Below, piece after piece: positions 26,330 through 36,590 of a DNA stretch of 64,000 bases (its first letter is position 1; each line of letters starts with the position of its first letter). The position numbers and the translations under genes are program-made. Origin of the DNA: Aquanectria penicillioides (Eukaryota > Ascomycota > Sordariomycetes > Hypocreales > Nectriaceae); the NCBI GenBank assembly GCA_003415625.1, contig PYIU01000009.1, forward strand, positions 1,798,001 through 1,862,000, in the 5' to 3' direction. Below the pieces are notes generated by a model, which was not told the origin of the DNA, ran no database searches, and saw only the letters and a program-made list of their open reading frames with translations.

Positions 26330-28624
26330 GGTAGGTTCGTTATAGGGACGAGGATTGTTTGGTAGCCTTTTCACGTCGGTCAGTCTATGGCCAAGGCAGT
26401 AGACGATTGCTCGTCCACAAACATGAATGGGGGTCGGAGCAAGCGGTAGAAGGCAGACGTGAAGAGGGGGTTAGTGGACTGACTGCTTCTGAAAGACTGT
26501 GGTGGAAAAGGCAAGTTGGGCGATGTATCAAATGGGCGGGCGGTTTGAGATGATGGGTTTGATTCCTAATGGAAGAGGGACAGTTTTTGATGATTGAAGA
26601 AACAGAGTCACAAAAAGAGCGAAATGCAAACATGCACCGGACGAATTGTTTATATACCTTTCGGTCATGTACAGGCCAGCCTCTGACAATAGCGAGCGGG
26701 GTAAGGGCGCGTGAGCAAGTGGTTGCGTCCGAGAAGGGTGAATTGAGTGCGGATGGACGACTTTGGGTTGCTCAATACACACTGTACTGGGTTTCAAGGT
26801 ACAAACGGGCATGGGAGGCTTTCCCATCCATCCAATCTGGAACTCTGCCGCACCGCCATCAAGATCATGATTCGCCATCTTGCGCCCTCGATTGGATCCA
26901 CGACTGAAATAGGCACGAATGTGACGCTACAGTCGGTCGGTACCACACAGGGCCGGAACACTGCAAGGGCAGGGCAATTGGACACCCAGGAGGTAGTCGG
27001 GAGAGGAGAGGAGAGGGGAGGGGAGGGGAGGAGAGGAGACAAAAGAAAGCAGCAGTCGGGTGGTCTCTACCGAAAACTGACTGCAACAGAGGATGCGTTG
27101 CAACTCTGCATTTTGCAAATCATTCGAGCTCTGAGTGGCCGGTATATCCCGCCGGCAGATCCAATGTGGCGTGGTGTCAACACGAAGCAAAACGGGGAAG
27201 GCAGAGCCTTCCACCAGGGGCCCTGTGTTTTCCCACAGTTCTTGAGTAGTTGGCGCCCGAGCGGGCATGAATATCCATTCTGTCGTATCCTTGTCGCTCA
27301 ATCGAAGCCTGTGCCATCGTTCAACAAGCCCAAATCAAGTGCTGGTCATGAATGCCGTCTTGTCCCTGTCGTTGCGGTCCCGGTTTGGGGAGATCCACTG
27401 GGCCCACATAGTTACCCCAGACGGCACTTGCACTAAAAACGGGCGGCTGGCCCCCGCCGACTCCCAGCCCCAGACCCACTAACGAGCAGAGGAGATTCAG
27501 GGCACTCGCCCACCAGAAACGCCTGCAGTTCATCGCTTACCAGTGGTGTGATGCCCTAGATGTCATCTCTCGCACGAGGGGCATCACTTGCGATTGTCCT
27601 AGACGCAGCGTAGAGTCCGAAACCCATAGGCCGATTACCCCCGGTTGACGAGCGCACCTGAATCGCTATACTCTGCATCTGCAGCCTTTTTTTCTTTTGT
27701 CCTCGTCGCCTAGCCAGCAAGATGAGCAGCGACATGACACACACATGCACATGTAGATGTCTGTCGCGTGACCTGTTTTATCTAGCAGCTCCTAGATGGT
27801 CAAACCTATCATAATCCTCTTCAGCGACCAAGGCCACCTACGATACGAGGCAAACCTTTCCAGATGTTTCTTCAACCGAACAGCACCCAGCTAGTAGGTG
27901 CTCGCTAAGCACATGGCTTACGGTGAACCCGGTCAACATTGTAATTTCTTAGTCGGCGGTAGGAAGCTTCTCCTTGCTCCCCGCAATTAAATGCGGTCCA
28001 TGTTGTTCAATTCCGCTTGGAACTCTATTGGAGGAGCCATCCGGCCATAATGTGCAAGTTTACGTACCTTAAATTATCTACAAGGAATTGGGATTCTCTT
28101 CACTCAAGCCACTTTTTGTCTCCCCTTTCTTTTTTCAATGGCACCAGGAATCGAACATCAACGAAAGCAGAAGGTTATGAACCCTAAGAACCATACCCAG
28201 CTACTACTAACTAACAAAGGCAATCGTTGAAGAGAAGCTGCGTGCCCTTAGGCTATATCACAAATAGCTGTTTTCGGAGGTCATGCGTAAGAGACTGGAT
28301 ATATATTTTAATATAAACAAAAATCCCGAGTACAGCCATAATTAAACCCCGCCTCGTCACGCGGCAAGCTTAATATTTCACCTCAGAAGTTCAAGTTATC
28401 ACTGAGTGATCAAAACGCACAAGCCAAGCAATGTTGCCTGATCTAACATGCTTCTAGATATTGCAAATTCGAATAACCACAATAATCAAAGCGAGTGGCT
28501 CTTTTAGTGTCAAAGATTTATCAAAAGTAATTTGTCTCGGTGGAACACCAAGTCCTGTTTATCATACAAAATGCATCATAAATTGGTCAACGCCTATATA
28601 TAGCTAGAAATCCACTTTACATAG
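26330..28624. other. Intergenic; purine tract and one octamer variant
   Basis: 2.3 kb with no convincing gene. A GA-rich, G-run-bearing tract lies at about 26998-27040, and CCCCGCAA at 27979-27986. A 229-codon open frame at 26747-27436 is compositionally odd and overlaps several frames on the other strand. Confidence 0.55.
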
Positions 28625-30462
28625 TCACAGCCTAAATGTCTGCTTCTCACGAGCCTCAGGGCCACTGGACCAGCTTACACTTTCTCTTGGTCCATTTATA
28701 GTCCCGCTTTTAGTCAAGAGTTTGCGACGTCCAGCAGTAGTCAAAGGTGGGTCGTCATCAAATTCTCGGATGTAGTAGGCCAGATCCGCAGTAGAATCGA
28801 GCTCTGCCCTTGAGTATCCATTACCCAGGAACGAAAATCGGTTTCCATGATATCTTATTTCCAGATCATCAAAGCGAACATCGCGCAAAGCCTCGATATA
28901 ATGAAGGGTCGAGCCTGGCCAAAGGGCCAAAATCGGCCCATCGGGACGACTCTTGTACCACGATCTGCATTGATCCGACCAGACTGTCTCGGTCATAAAC
29001 CAGTCCTTGTATTGGATAAAGTCCTTCACCGCCTCTTTTCTAGGGGAAAATTGTGCAATGTTGGTCGTTTGAAAACGGTCAATAACCTTGCACATCCAAT
29101 CGGCCTGTGCTTCGATTGCTGAAAGTACTGGGCCATTTCCGATTGGACAGTTTGGTCCAAGGAAGAGAAGATAGTTTGGGAATGAGTCTACACCAACACC
29201 AAGGTAAGACTCAGGATCAGCGGCCCATTTATCCTGGAGGTTTTCACCCTGGTGGTTAATGACCTCGAAGCGAGGACGGAAGCTAGTATCAAAACCGGTG
29301 GCACATATGAGCACATCAACCGTATACTCTCTGCCATTGTTAGATACACAACCGTGGTCGGTGACCGATGTGATCTCCCCATATACCACTTCGACGTTAG
29401 GCTTAGTTAAGGATTCCAGATAGTTAACGCCGGGAGTGAGTCTGCGGCAACCAACACTCCACTGAGGAATCAGCTTTTCTTCGAGATAAGGATCACCTAG
29501 CTTCTCTTTCATTTGCTGAAGCATATAGGCTCGAGTATCCTCATTGACCTTGTTGTTCTTGAGGAAAATTCCAAACTGCGCGTTTAAACCGGTTTCGATA
29601 CTCTTGCGGTAAGCTGTCAGAGTACCAGATTCGTTGGCAAAGCTTTCCCTCTCCTCTGGTGTGAACAGGTGCTGTTCCAGCCCCTGCACTGGTGAAACCC
29701 AGGTAGGTTCGCGGATAAAAGTAGTCACCTTACTGCACTTTTCACGAATGGCAGGTAGGACCTGAATTCCGGAAGAGCTTCGGGATGTTACTTAGTCGAA
29801 TGTTATTCTGGTCATTCAAAGAAGACATACCCATTTCCAATTAGGCCAACATGCTTATTCTCCAAGCTGACGGATTCGTCCCAATCAGCAGTATGGAGCA
29901 AAGTTCCTTTGTAATTCTCTAGGCCAGGGATTGCAGGCCACTTCCAATTGTTGAGAATTCCGCCAGCGTTGACAAAAATATCGCAGTGATCACTTATAAC
30001 AGTGCCTGCAGCGACATCCTTGACCTTGACATCGTAGCCTCCTTTAACGTGGTTCCAGTAGGCGCCAATGACTTGATGTTGAGTCTTGATGAAACGTTTC
30101 AGGTCATATTTGTTTGCGAAATTGTCAAAATACTGAAAGATTTCCTTTGCCGGCGGATATACAGCAGACCAGTCGAGTTTTGGCTCAAAACTCCAGGTGT
30201 AGTTATGCGAGGGTACATCGCAAGCACAACCAGGGTACTTGTTCTCATACCAAGTTCCCGCAACTTCGGGATTTTTCTCATAGATTTGAAGAGAAATGTT
30301 TGAAAAATGCTTGTTAAGTTTATATGCCATTAACAAGCCGGATGCTCCGGCTCCCACGCAAACTATGCGCACATGTCTTTCTCCGTGGATTGGGTTGACA
30401 AGTCGTTTACTAGCGTCAAATTCACCAGGGTTGGCCGCACCAGTAAGGGATAAGTCAAACAT
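28625..30462 (-). CDS. Baeyer-Villiger-type FAD monooxygenase (BVMO2)
   Basis: Second FAD/NADPH monooxygenase of the cluster and a paralogue of BVMO1. Exons 30462-29831 and 29777-28625 join to 1785 nt (594 aa). The FAD motif GAGASG is at residues 37-42; the NADPH Rossmann segment GNGSSGIQ spans the splice junction, which supports the join. The class fingerprint reads YKGTLLHTADWD, with Tyr instead of the usual first Phe. The start is the ATG at 30462; the eight in-frame codons upstream begin with TTG and are probably untranslated. It has fewer introns than BVMO1 (1 versus 3). Cytosolic by lack of signals. Two BVMOs could mean two successive oxygen insertions or two substrates. Confidence 0.92.
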
Positions 30463-31241
30463 TGTAGCCGGTCTTGGGGCTAACAAGGGGGGTCAAGAAG
30501 TCTAGACTTCCAACGATGAGGGCTCAAATAACAAAGCAAAAGTGGCAGTTCAACTCAACACAAGTGTACTTGTTGGAAGCTTGGGGGAAAAGGAAAGGTA
30601 AAAAAAGGCGGGAGGGTCGCCTCTTAATAATTTAGAATCAGCCATAATCACCAAGAGCTGCCGGGTATGTAATTTCCACGTGGTAAACAGTAGCCATTCT
30701 TTGAACCGGTCAACCCACGGCTATCCCGTGCAGCTAGCACTGGTGCCGAATCCAGGTGGAAATCAATATACCTGGAACAGCGCCAGGAATGAGTCAGTCA
30801 TCAGAAATGTTTGAGGGGCACCTGACTCAGGAGAGCGTTGACAGGACGTAATTCAGGAAACTGCCATGACTGACTAGTCTACTTTTGTCGTATTGACGCT
30901 CGTGACAAGGATAAGGGGCTGAGTTCGAGCCGGGGATGATGGTTGTGGAGTCTCGGGATGTGGAGATTGTGGGGTCGACAACAGGAGAATGTTAACCGTG
31001 GGCGAAAAGTTCAGAGCCTCCTCCTACTTGACCCTGACTAGGCTTGAGCACTACGGTGGCAAAATATGTATCTAATGACTTCCCTTATGAGAGTAGTCTT
31101 CAACTTGAAAGTCTTAAAAAAGAGAACAATTTCAAAACATTCGTCACTAGACCAGAGCCCCCAGAGTTGGCCGTCGCCTTAAATTGTCATATTACCGCGT
31201 CAAATCCTTGTCCAGTTTATGGTTCAGGAAGTGCTTTCCAT
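30463..31241. other. Intergenic, BVMO2 promoter side
   Basis: 779 bp between the BVMO2 start and the 3' end of the ligase gene. I found no exact copy of the cluster octamer here, only GCCGGGGAT near 30930. Confidence 0.55.
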
Positions 31242-33076
31242 CTACAACTTTGATTTAACAGCTTCCATTTCTCGTTCCAGCTCAGCAGCATCTCTCTTAG
31301 CCCAATCTCTCATAACCTTTCGTTGTATCTTGCCACTAGCCAATTTCGGCACACTTTCAATAAATACTACGCCACCAACGAGTCGCTTGTGTTTTGCAAC
31401 CCTTTGAGAAATCCATTCCTGGATATCATTTCCTGTAATTTTGCCAATTGAAGAATCCTGTAGAACAACGTAGGCTCGTGGCCACTCGTCTCCCTTACTG
31501 CTCAATAGATTAATTAAGACTCGGCGGTGATGCGGAGGCGAGGAAGTTCTCCCTTACAGCGTAATCCCCACAACTGCTGCATCAGCAATGTGTTCGTTCT
31601 CTAAAAGTGTCGCTTCAAGCTCCGCGGGAGCTACTTGAAGTGCATTGACTTTGATAAGTTCCTAAGTGATATTAGCATTGCGATCAAGTACTTATGGGGA
31701 ACAAACCTTTTTGCGATCCACAATCCAGAAGAACCCATCTTCACTTTGAACTGCAATGTCACCCGTCTTCAAATACCCCTCGCTGTCGAAGCTTTCGTTC
31801 GTTGCCTCTTCATTTTTCCAATATTTCATGCAGATATTAGGTCCCTTGATATACATCTCCCCGGGTTGCCCGATAGCAACTTCATTCCCATCTTCATCAA
31901 CAAGTTTGCATTCACAATTAGGGTCTAACTTCCCCACTGATCCTGTATCGTCTTTGATGCCTCCAGGAACATGCAATGCGCCACATGTCACTTCGGTCAT
32001 TCCCCACCCCTGATTTATCTGCATTTGAAATCGTCTCTGGCATTCATTCTGAAGTTCTCTTGAGAGAGGAGCGGCGCCACAAAGAACATCCTTGACGCTT
32101 GAGATGTCATATCTGGCTGTCTCTGGCCGTTTTGAGAGCATAACCAAAATAGGAGGTGCCACTTGAAGACTGGTGATGCGATACTTTCCAATAACGAAGA
32201 GGAAATCTTCGTACCGAAACTCAGACATGATGTATATCGGGACGTCGAGTTTGATGGCCATTAGGATAGTATACATTTGCCCATACGCATGATATAAAGG
32301 CAAGAACCCGACCCATCTTTCCTTTGGTCGAGCCTCAAACGGATAAGGCTTATGGGCGTAACGCATGAAGACAGTCTGTTCAACATTGGCGATGAGGTTG
32401 TAATGTGAAACGCAAACTCCTTTGGGGAGCCCAGTTGTCCCGGAGCTGTAATTGATAGTTGCAACGGTACTAGCCGATTCTCCTTTGTTGAGCTCTGGCC
32501 ACATCCAAGTCTCGCCCTGCTGAGAAGTTCCAATCATGGATCTCCAGTCACGAATGCCATACATAGGGGGCGATTCGAGATCGGAGAATTGAAAGATGCG
32601 ATCGGCCGAAAGGCCGACTTGGCCAGCAGCCTCTAACATCGGTTTCAAGACCTTTGGGTGGACCAAAACTGCCTGTGCTGTCGTGTTCTTCAGTTGGTGG
32701 ACGAGTTCTATACTGAATTATTTTCAAACCCTTCAGTAACAGCCCTCAAGAAAATATAGATACCTGGAATAGTATAAGTCGGGTTTGCGCCGCTGAAAAC
32801 AAAGCCAGCCCCGACAATTCCCAAGAAGGCGACCGGAACAAATATAGAATTCGGTGAACACATCATCACAACCTCGCCTCTTTTTATGCCCAATTGTTCA
32901 AGCCCGAAACCAAGGCGTCTTACCCATTGGAGGAGCTGTTTTGGCGAAAGACTTTTGTCTGGATTCTTGCTATCGAGCCACAATGGTTCATCTGATGCTG
33001 GGTCTCCTCCGAACAGATAGCTCAGGATGTTTTTCTGGGGAATGTCAAGGACGGGGTACGGAGATGAGATAGGCAT
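31242..33076 (-). CDS. AMP-forming acyl/aryl-CoA ligase (4CL-like), peroxisomal
   Basis: Activates a carboxylic acid to its CoA thioester via an acyl-adenylate. Exons 33076-32764, 32707-31707, 31661-31558 and about 31497-31242 join to 1674 nt (557 aa). Hallmarks of the ANL superfamily in order are YSSGTTGLPKG (P-loop, about residue 190), GWGMTE, GEMYIKG, GYLKTGD and the C-terminal ASGKIQRK with the adenylation lysine. The protein ends in SKL, a canonical PTS1, so it is probably peroxisomal, as are many fungal 4-coumarate-CoA-ligase-like enzymes. The last acceptor is ambiguous by 3 nt (31497 or 31500), both in frame. It is divergent from the SKL-ending SDR with a 566-bp shared promoter. Confidence 0.92.
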
Positions 33077-33642
33077 GATATCAACGGGAAAGAGAAAATA
33101 TCCTAAAGGCTATTGCGCAGGTGTGGGAAGCCCCGAGAAATTGGATAGACAAGTTTAGCCGTCAAGATTCAATCAGGGAAAGAATTCAGTTACAATGACT
33201 TCTTCAAAAGACTAGAAAGTTTGTGCTATCATAGATTAGTCCCTCAACGCCTAGCTAGGTCTGGCTACCACGGCCCGAGGGTCCGAGGATCTTCTCGGCA
33301 TGGTACACCTGCGCCCCAAATCAGAGGATTGATTATGCGGCGCCAGTAAGATCAATTCTGTATTCAGTAATTAAGGTGGTGCGTTTGATCTCCAAATGCA
33401 TATGGCAAATTCTAGGCGAGGTTAGACACAGGATACTGCCCCGCAGGTTCTAGGTTCGTCCCGCGGCTGAATCTAGCATTAACCGCTAGCCACGGCTAGA
33501 TGATCATTCGCCCTCGCTCTACCACAAACCACTTTCATTGACAATGCAACGTTTGATAAAATATCTCATTAGTTCTTTTACCATGAAGTGGTCACTTCTT
33601 TTATGAAACTTCTCACTGAACCGCCTATCATCCTACAGCAAA
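33077..33642. promoter_or_regulatory. Divergent promoter of ligase and peroxisomal SDR
   Basis: 566 bp between two start codons facing away from each other. It contains CCCCGCAG at 33439-33446 and, close by, CCCGCGG near 33460. No gene lies inside. Confidence 0.55.
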
Positions 33643-34654
33643 ATGTCGCAACTCGAGAACTTTGAAAGCATCTTCTCTCTAAAGGGGAAAACTGCCCTCG
33701 TTACCGGTGGTTCACGTGGCCTTGGCCTTCATATTGCTACAGCATTTCTTCTTTCTGGTTGCTCACTGGTCATTATTACCGCAAGGAAACGAGGCGGAGA
33801 GCAAGGTATTGATCAAGCGGTAAACAAGCTTAACAATGTGCCGGGTATCCAAGGGAAAGCTGTCGGTATCGCAGCAAATGTAGCGAGGTCGGAGGATATT
33901 GTTTGTCTTGCAGATCAAGTCAAACGTCTGACCGGCAGCAAGGGACTCAATATTTTAGTTTGTAACGCAGGAGCTGCTTGGGGCAGTCGGTTCGAAGATG
34001 CAACACCATTCAGTTCGATCAAAATCCTCGACCTGAACGTACGGGGAATATTTGAGCTTGTGCAGCAGTGAGGCTGAACTATGCATAATATTGACATCAT
34101 CTTCTTGAAGCTGACTGGTATTTCAGGACTCTGCCGCTTCTGGAAACATCCGCATCCGCGCAAGATCCGGCCAGGGTGTTAATAGTGAGTTCAACCGCGG
34201 GTACCAACGTTCCCCACATTGGCAAGCACGGAACTATTATGTATTCAACCTCTAAAGCTGCCGCGAATGCGAGTCGACACCAAAATCCATGATTGGAACG
34301 CTCATTGACAATCAATAGCACCTCGGGCGCAACTTGGCTGTTGAATTAGGCCCTCGTCACATCACTTCCAATATCATTGCGCCGGGTTTTTTTCCCTCCA
34401 AGCTGGCCCAAGGTCTCATTCAAAACTTGGGTGGAATTGAGGGTTTGAGTAAAGATAACCCAATGGGGCGACTGGGAGAAGCAAATGATGTTTCTGGAGT
34501 GGCCGTATTTCTCTGTTCTCGAGCTGGTGCATACGTGTAAGTGAGATCCAGCTGACTCGTTAGGAAATTCACTAACTGGCTTTGGAGGAATGGTGTGGAC
34601 ATTGCGGTCGATGGCGCTGCTCGACTATCTGCTGGGCGGATGTCCAAACTTTAG
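33643..34654 (+). CDS. Short-chain dehydrogenase/reductase with PTS1
   Basis: Classical SDR of the 3-oxoacyl reductase-like group. Exons 33643-34067, 34127-34268, 34319-34536 and 34588-34654 join to 852 nt (283 aa). Motifs: TGGSRGLG at residues 21-28, CNAGAAWG, catalytic Ser in VSSTAG and YSTSK (YxxxK). The C-terminus GRMSKL ends in SKL, so import into peroxisomes is likely, matching its divergent partner ligase. The second intron begins with GC rather than GT (AAT then GCGAGT), a rarer but functional GC-AG type; reading through would break the frame. Likely substrate is a hydroxy- or oxoacyl-CoA in the peroxisome, by context. Confidence 0.9.
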
Positions 34655-35003
34655 TTGGATGGAGTAATATTACGCAAGGGAGGGGCCAAAACACGAGTTA
34701 TCAATGGGGTAAGCAGGGGCAAGCAGAAAAATATATATAGCTGTGGTCTCCAAATAAAGTGTATATCATCAATATCAAATCACATCATTTCCAGATGGTG
34801 TCAAATTAATCCATAATACCGCTTTCTTAGAAATCTGATGCAGCTGTACGTGGAATATTAAGTTGTTGCAGATCATTTGGTACATTGATCAGATTTGATT
34901 CAAGAAAGGACCTTTGTAACGTATCCCTGAACATATATGAGATGGGTTTTTTATTTGCATGAGCGGCAGAGCACGACTCGGGTCATTCAACTATAGACAC
35001 AAT
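34655..35003. other. Convergent intergenic spacer, nothing seen
   Basis: 349 bp between the convergent SDR and alcohol dehydrogenase genes; it would contain both 3' UTRs. Confidence 0.6.
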
Positions 35004-36102
35004 CTAAAATACGACTCCAGTTCGTGTGCGGTTTCTCCCTTCCTGCATCTCCCGAACCATTTCAGGAAGCGCTTCAAGTCCGCCCCGGATATCCACTACC
35101 GGCATGATTCCATGTTTCTGGGTAAACTCGATCGCCTTTCCCATTCTTTGTGGGATGCTCGTATTGTCCGACTTGATCTTGAATCGACCCATCACTATGT
35201 CCATGTAACTAACACTGAGCGTCTCTGGAGGGATACCTATGACCATCAAAGTCCCACCTAGTTTAATTATAGAGGGAGTGGCCTGATATGCTCGGTGTGA
35301 GTTAGTATAAACTGCAACGGCATTACATCCTCCCCCAGTGAGCTTCTGAATCTCTTCGACGTAATCGGGGTTGTCTTTGGAATTGAAGACAGCATCTGCG
35401 CCTTGTCTTCGAGTTTCTTCAAGGTTTACGTCTTGAATATCCACACCAATAACACGTAAACCCATGGCTTTGGCATATTGTGTTGCAATTTGCCCAAGTC
35501 CGCCACAACCAACTACACCAAACCAATCTCCTGGAGAAAGCTCACAGCTATCAATAGAGTGAAAAGCAGTAATACCGGCGCAGAAAATGGCACACCCGGT
35601 ATCCAGATTCCATAGCTTTTCATCCAGCTTAGCTGCATTATGATAGTCAACAACCGCATACTCCGAGAAGAAACCATCAGTTGTGAATCCTTGCAATTTC
35701 TGTTTCCCAGTCTCGCAAAAAAGGTTATGAATCATGCACCCGCTGCAACTAAAGCAACTTCCTAAAATGTATAGGAATCCTACCGTATCACCCACTTGGA
35801 ACCCCTTTCCCTCAGCCGAGGGATGTATAGAAACAATATGGCCAAGCCCCTCGTGTCCAAGCGTCACCGTCTCAGTGTTGTCTTTGATGGCCATCATATC
35901 ACTATGACAAAGCGATGCTGATCTCATTTTGATCAGAAACTCATTGGGCCCCGGTTCGGGAACGGGAACTTGGTTGATCACAATTTTCTGTTGTTTCTAT
36001 TTGCAGCTTGTTAGTTACCACCGATAACATTTTGGAGAGATAACACACAACATCCCATTGGCCTGCCTTCATGGTAGTTGGCAAATTCGAAGGAAGCGTC
36101 AT
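35004..36102 (-). CDS. Zinc-dependent alcohol dehydrogenase (MDR)
   Basis: NAD(P)-dependent oxidation of an alcohol to aldehyde or ketone. Exons 36102-36049 and 35996-35004 join to 1047 nt (348 aa), typical for fungal ADHs. Catalytic zinc ligands are visible as Cys48 in SLCHSD, His66/Glu67 in GHEGLGH and the Cys in IFCAGIT. The structural zinc site is the Cys-rich loop CFSCSGCMIHNLFC (residues 99-112). The coenzyme Rossmann motif is GCGGLGQ. The start is the Met at 36102; a second in-frame Met at 36072 (MKAGQW) is equally compatible with family N-termini. It is divergent from the aldehyde dehydrogenase with under 500 bp between them, so the two may act in succession and be co-regulated. Confidence 0.93.
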
Positions 36103-36590
36103 CTTCAATGGTTGATATGTGGATAGTTGTAGATTCGAAAAGAGCTACCTTGATTAAATGCTACAGTATCTGATATGGCGAACTTGAGTCTTATCACCAA
36201 GTCTCTGTCAGGACAAAAATGAATACAACCATCAGGAAGTATTTGCCGCGGCACGGGTGTCCACTTCCTTCTCAGAATGTTGCGGGGTAGTGGTGGGGCT
36301 TCCCCGCAAAGCTCAAGTTTTTACGTCGCTTGAGGGATTCCGAGTCAAGCTATGAGCTTTTGATACTACGGCACGACTCAGGCGGAAATGAATATCCTAG
36401 AATCCGCTTTGGACCCCAGAGTTAGACTCATGGGTGCGTTGCCAAGGTAGACAGTCACATTGGTTCCCGCCATAGAGTGGAGCTGGTCTTGAATGGTATA
36501 AAGTCGAGTCATCAGCATGGAAAATCTACCTGTTTCTCCCTTCATCCACGAACATCCAGAAATTTCAAATTCACTCATAATATCCTCATC
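36103..36590. promoter_or_regulatory. Divergent ADH/ALDH promoter with inverted pair TTGCGGGG-N14-CCCCGCAA
   Basis: A 488-bp shared promoter. Perfect 8-bp inverted arms at 36280-36287 and 36302-36309 carry the same core as the sites upstream of the regulator and the acyl-CoA dehydrogenase. The pair is central enough to serve both genes. Confidence 0.55.

Noticed and set aside
26747..27436. 229-codon open frame on the plus strand
   Set aside because: Low-complexity Gly/Arg/Glu run from a GA tract, no family motif, several overlapping frames on the other strand; probably chance.
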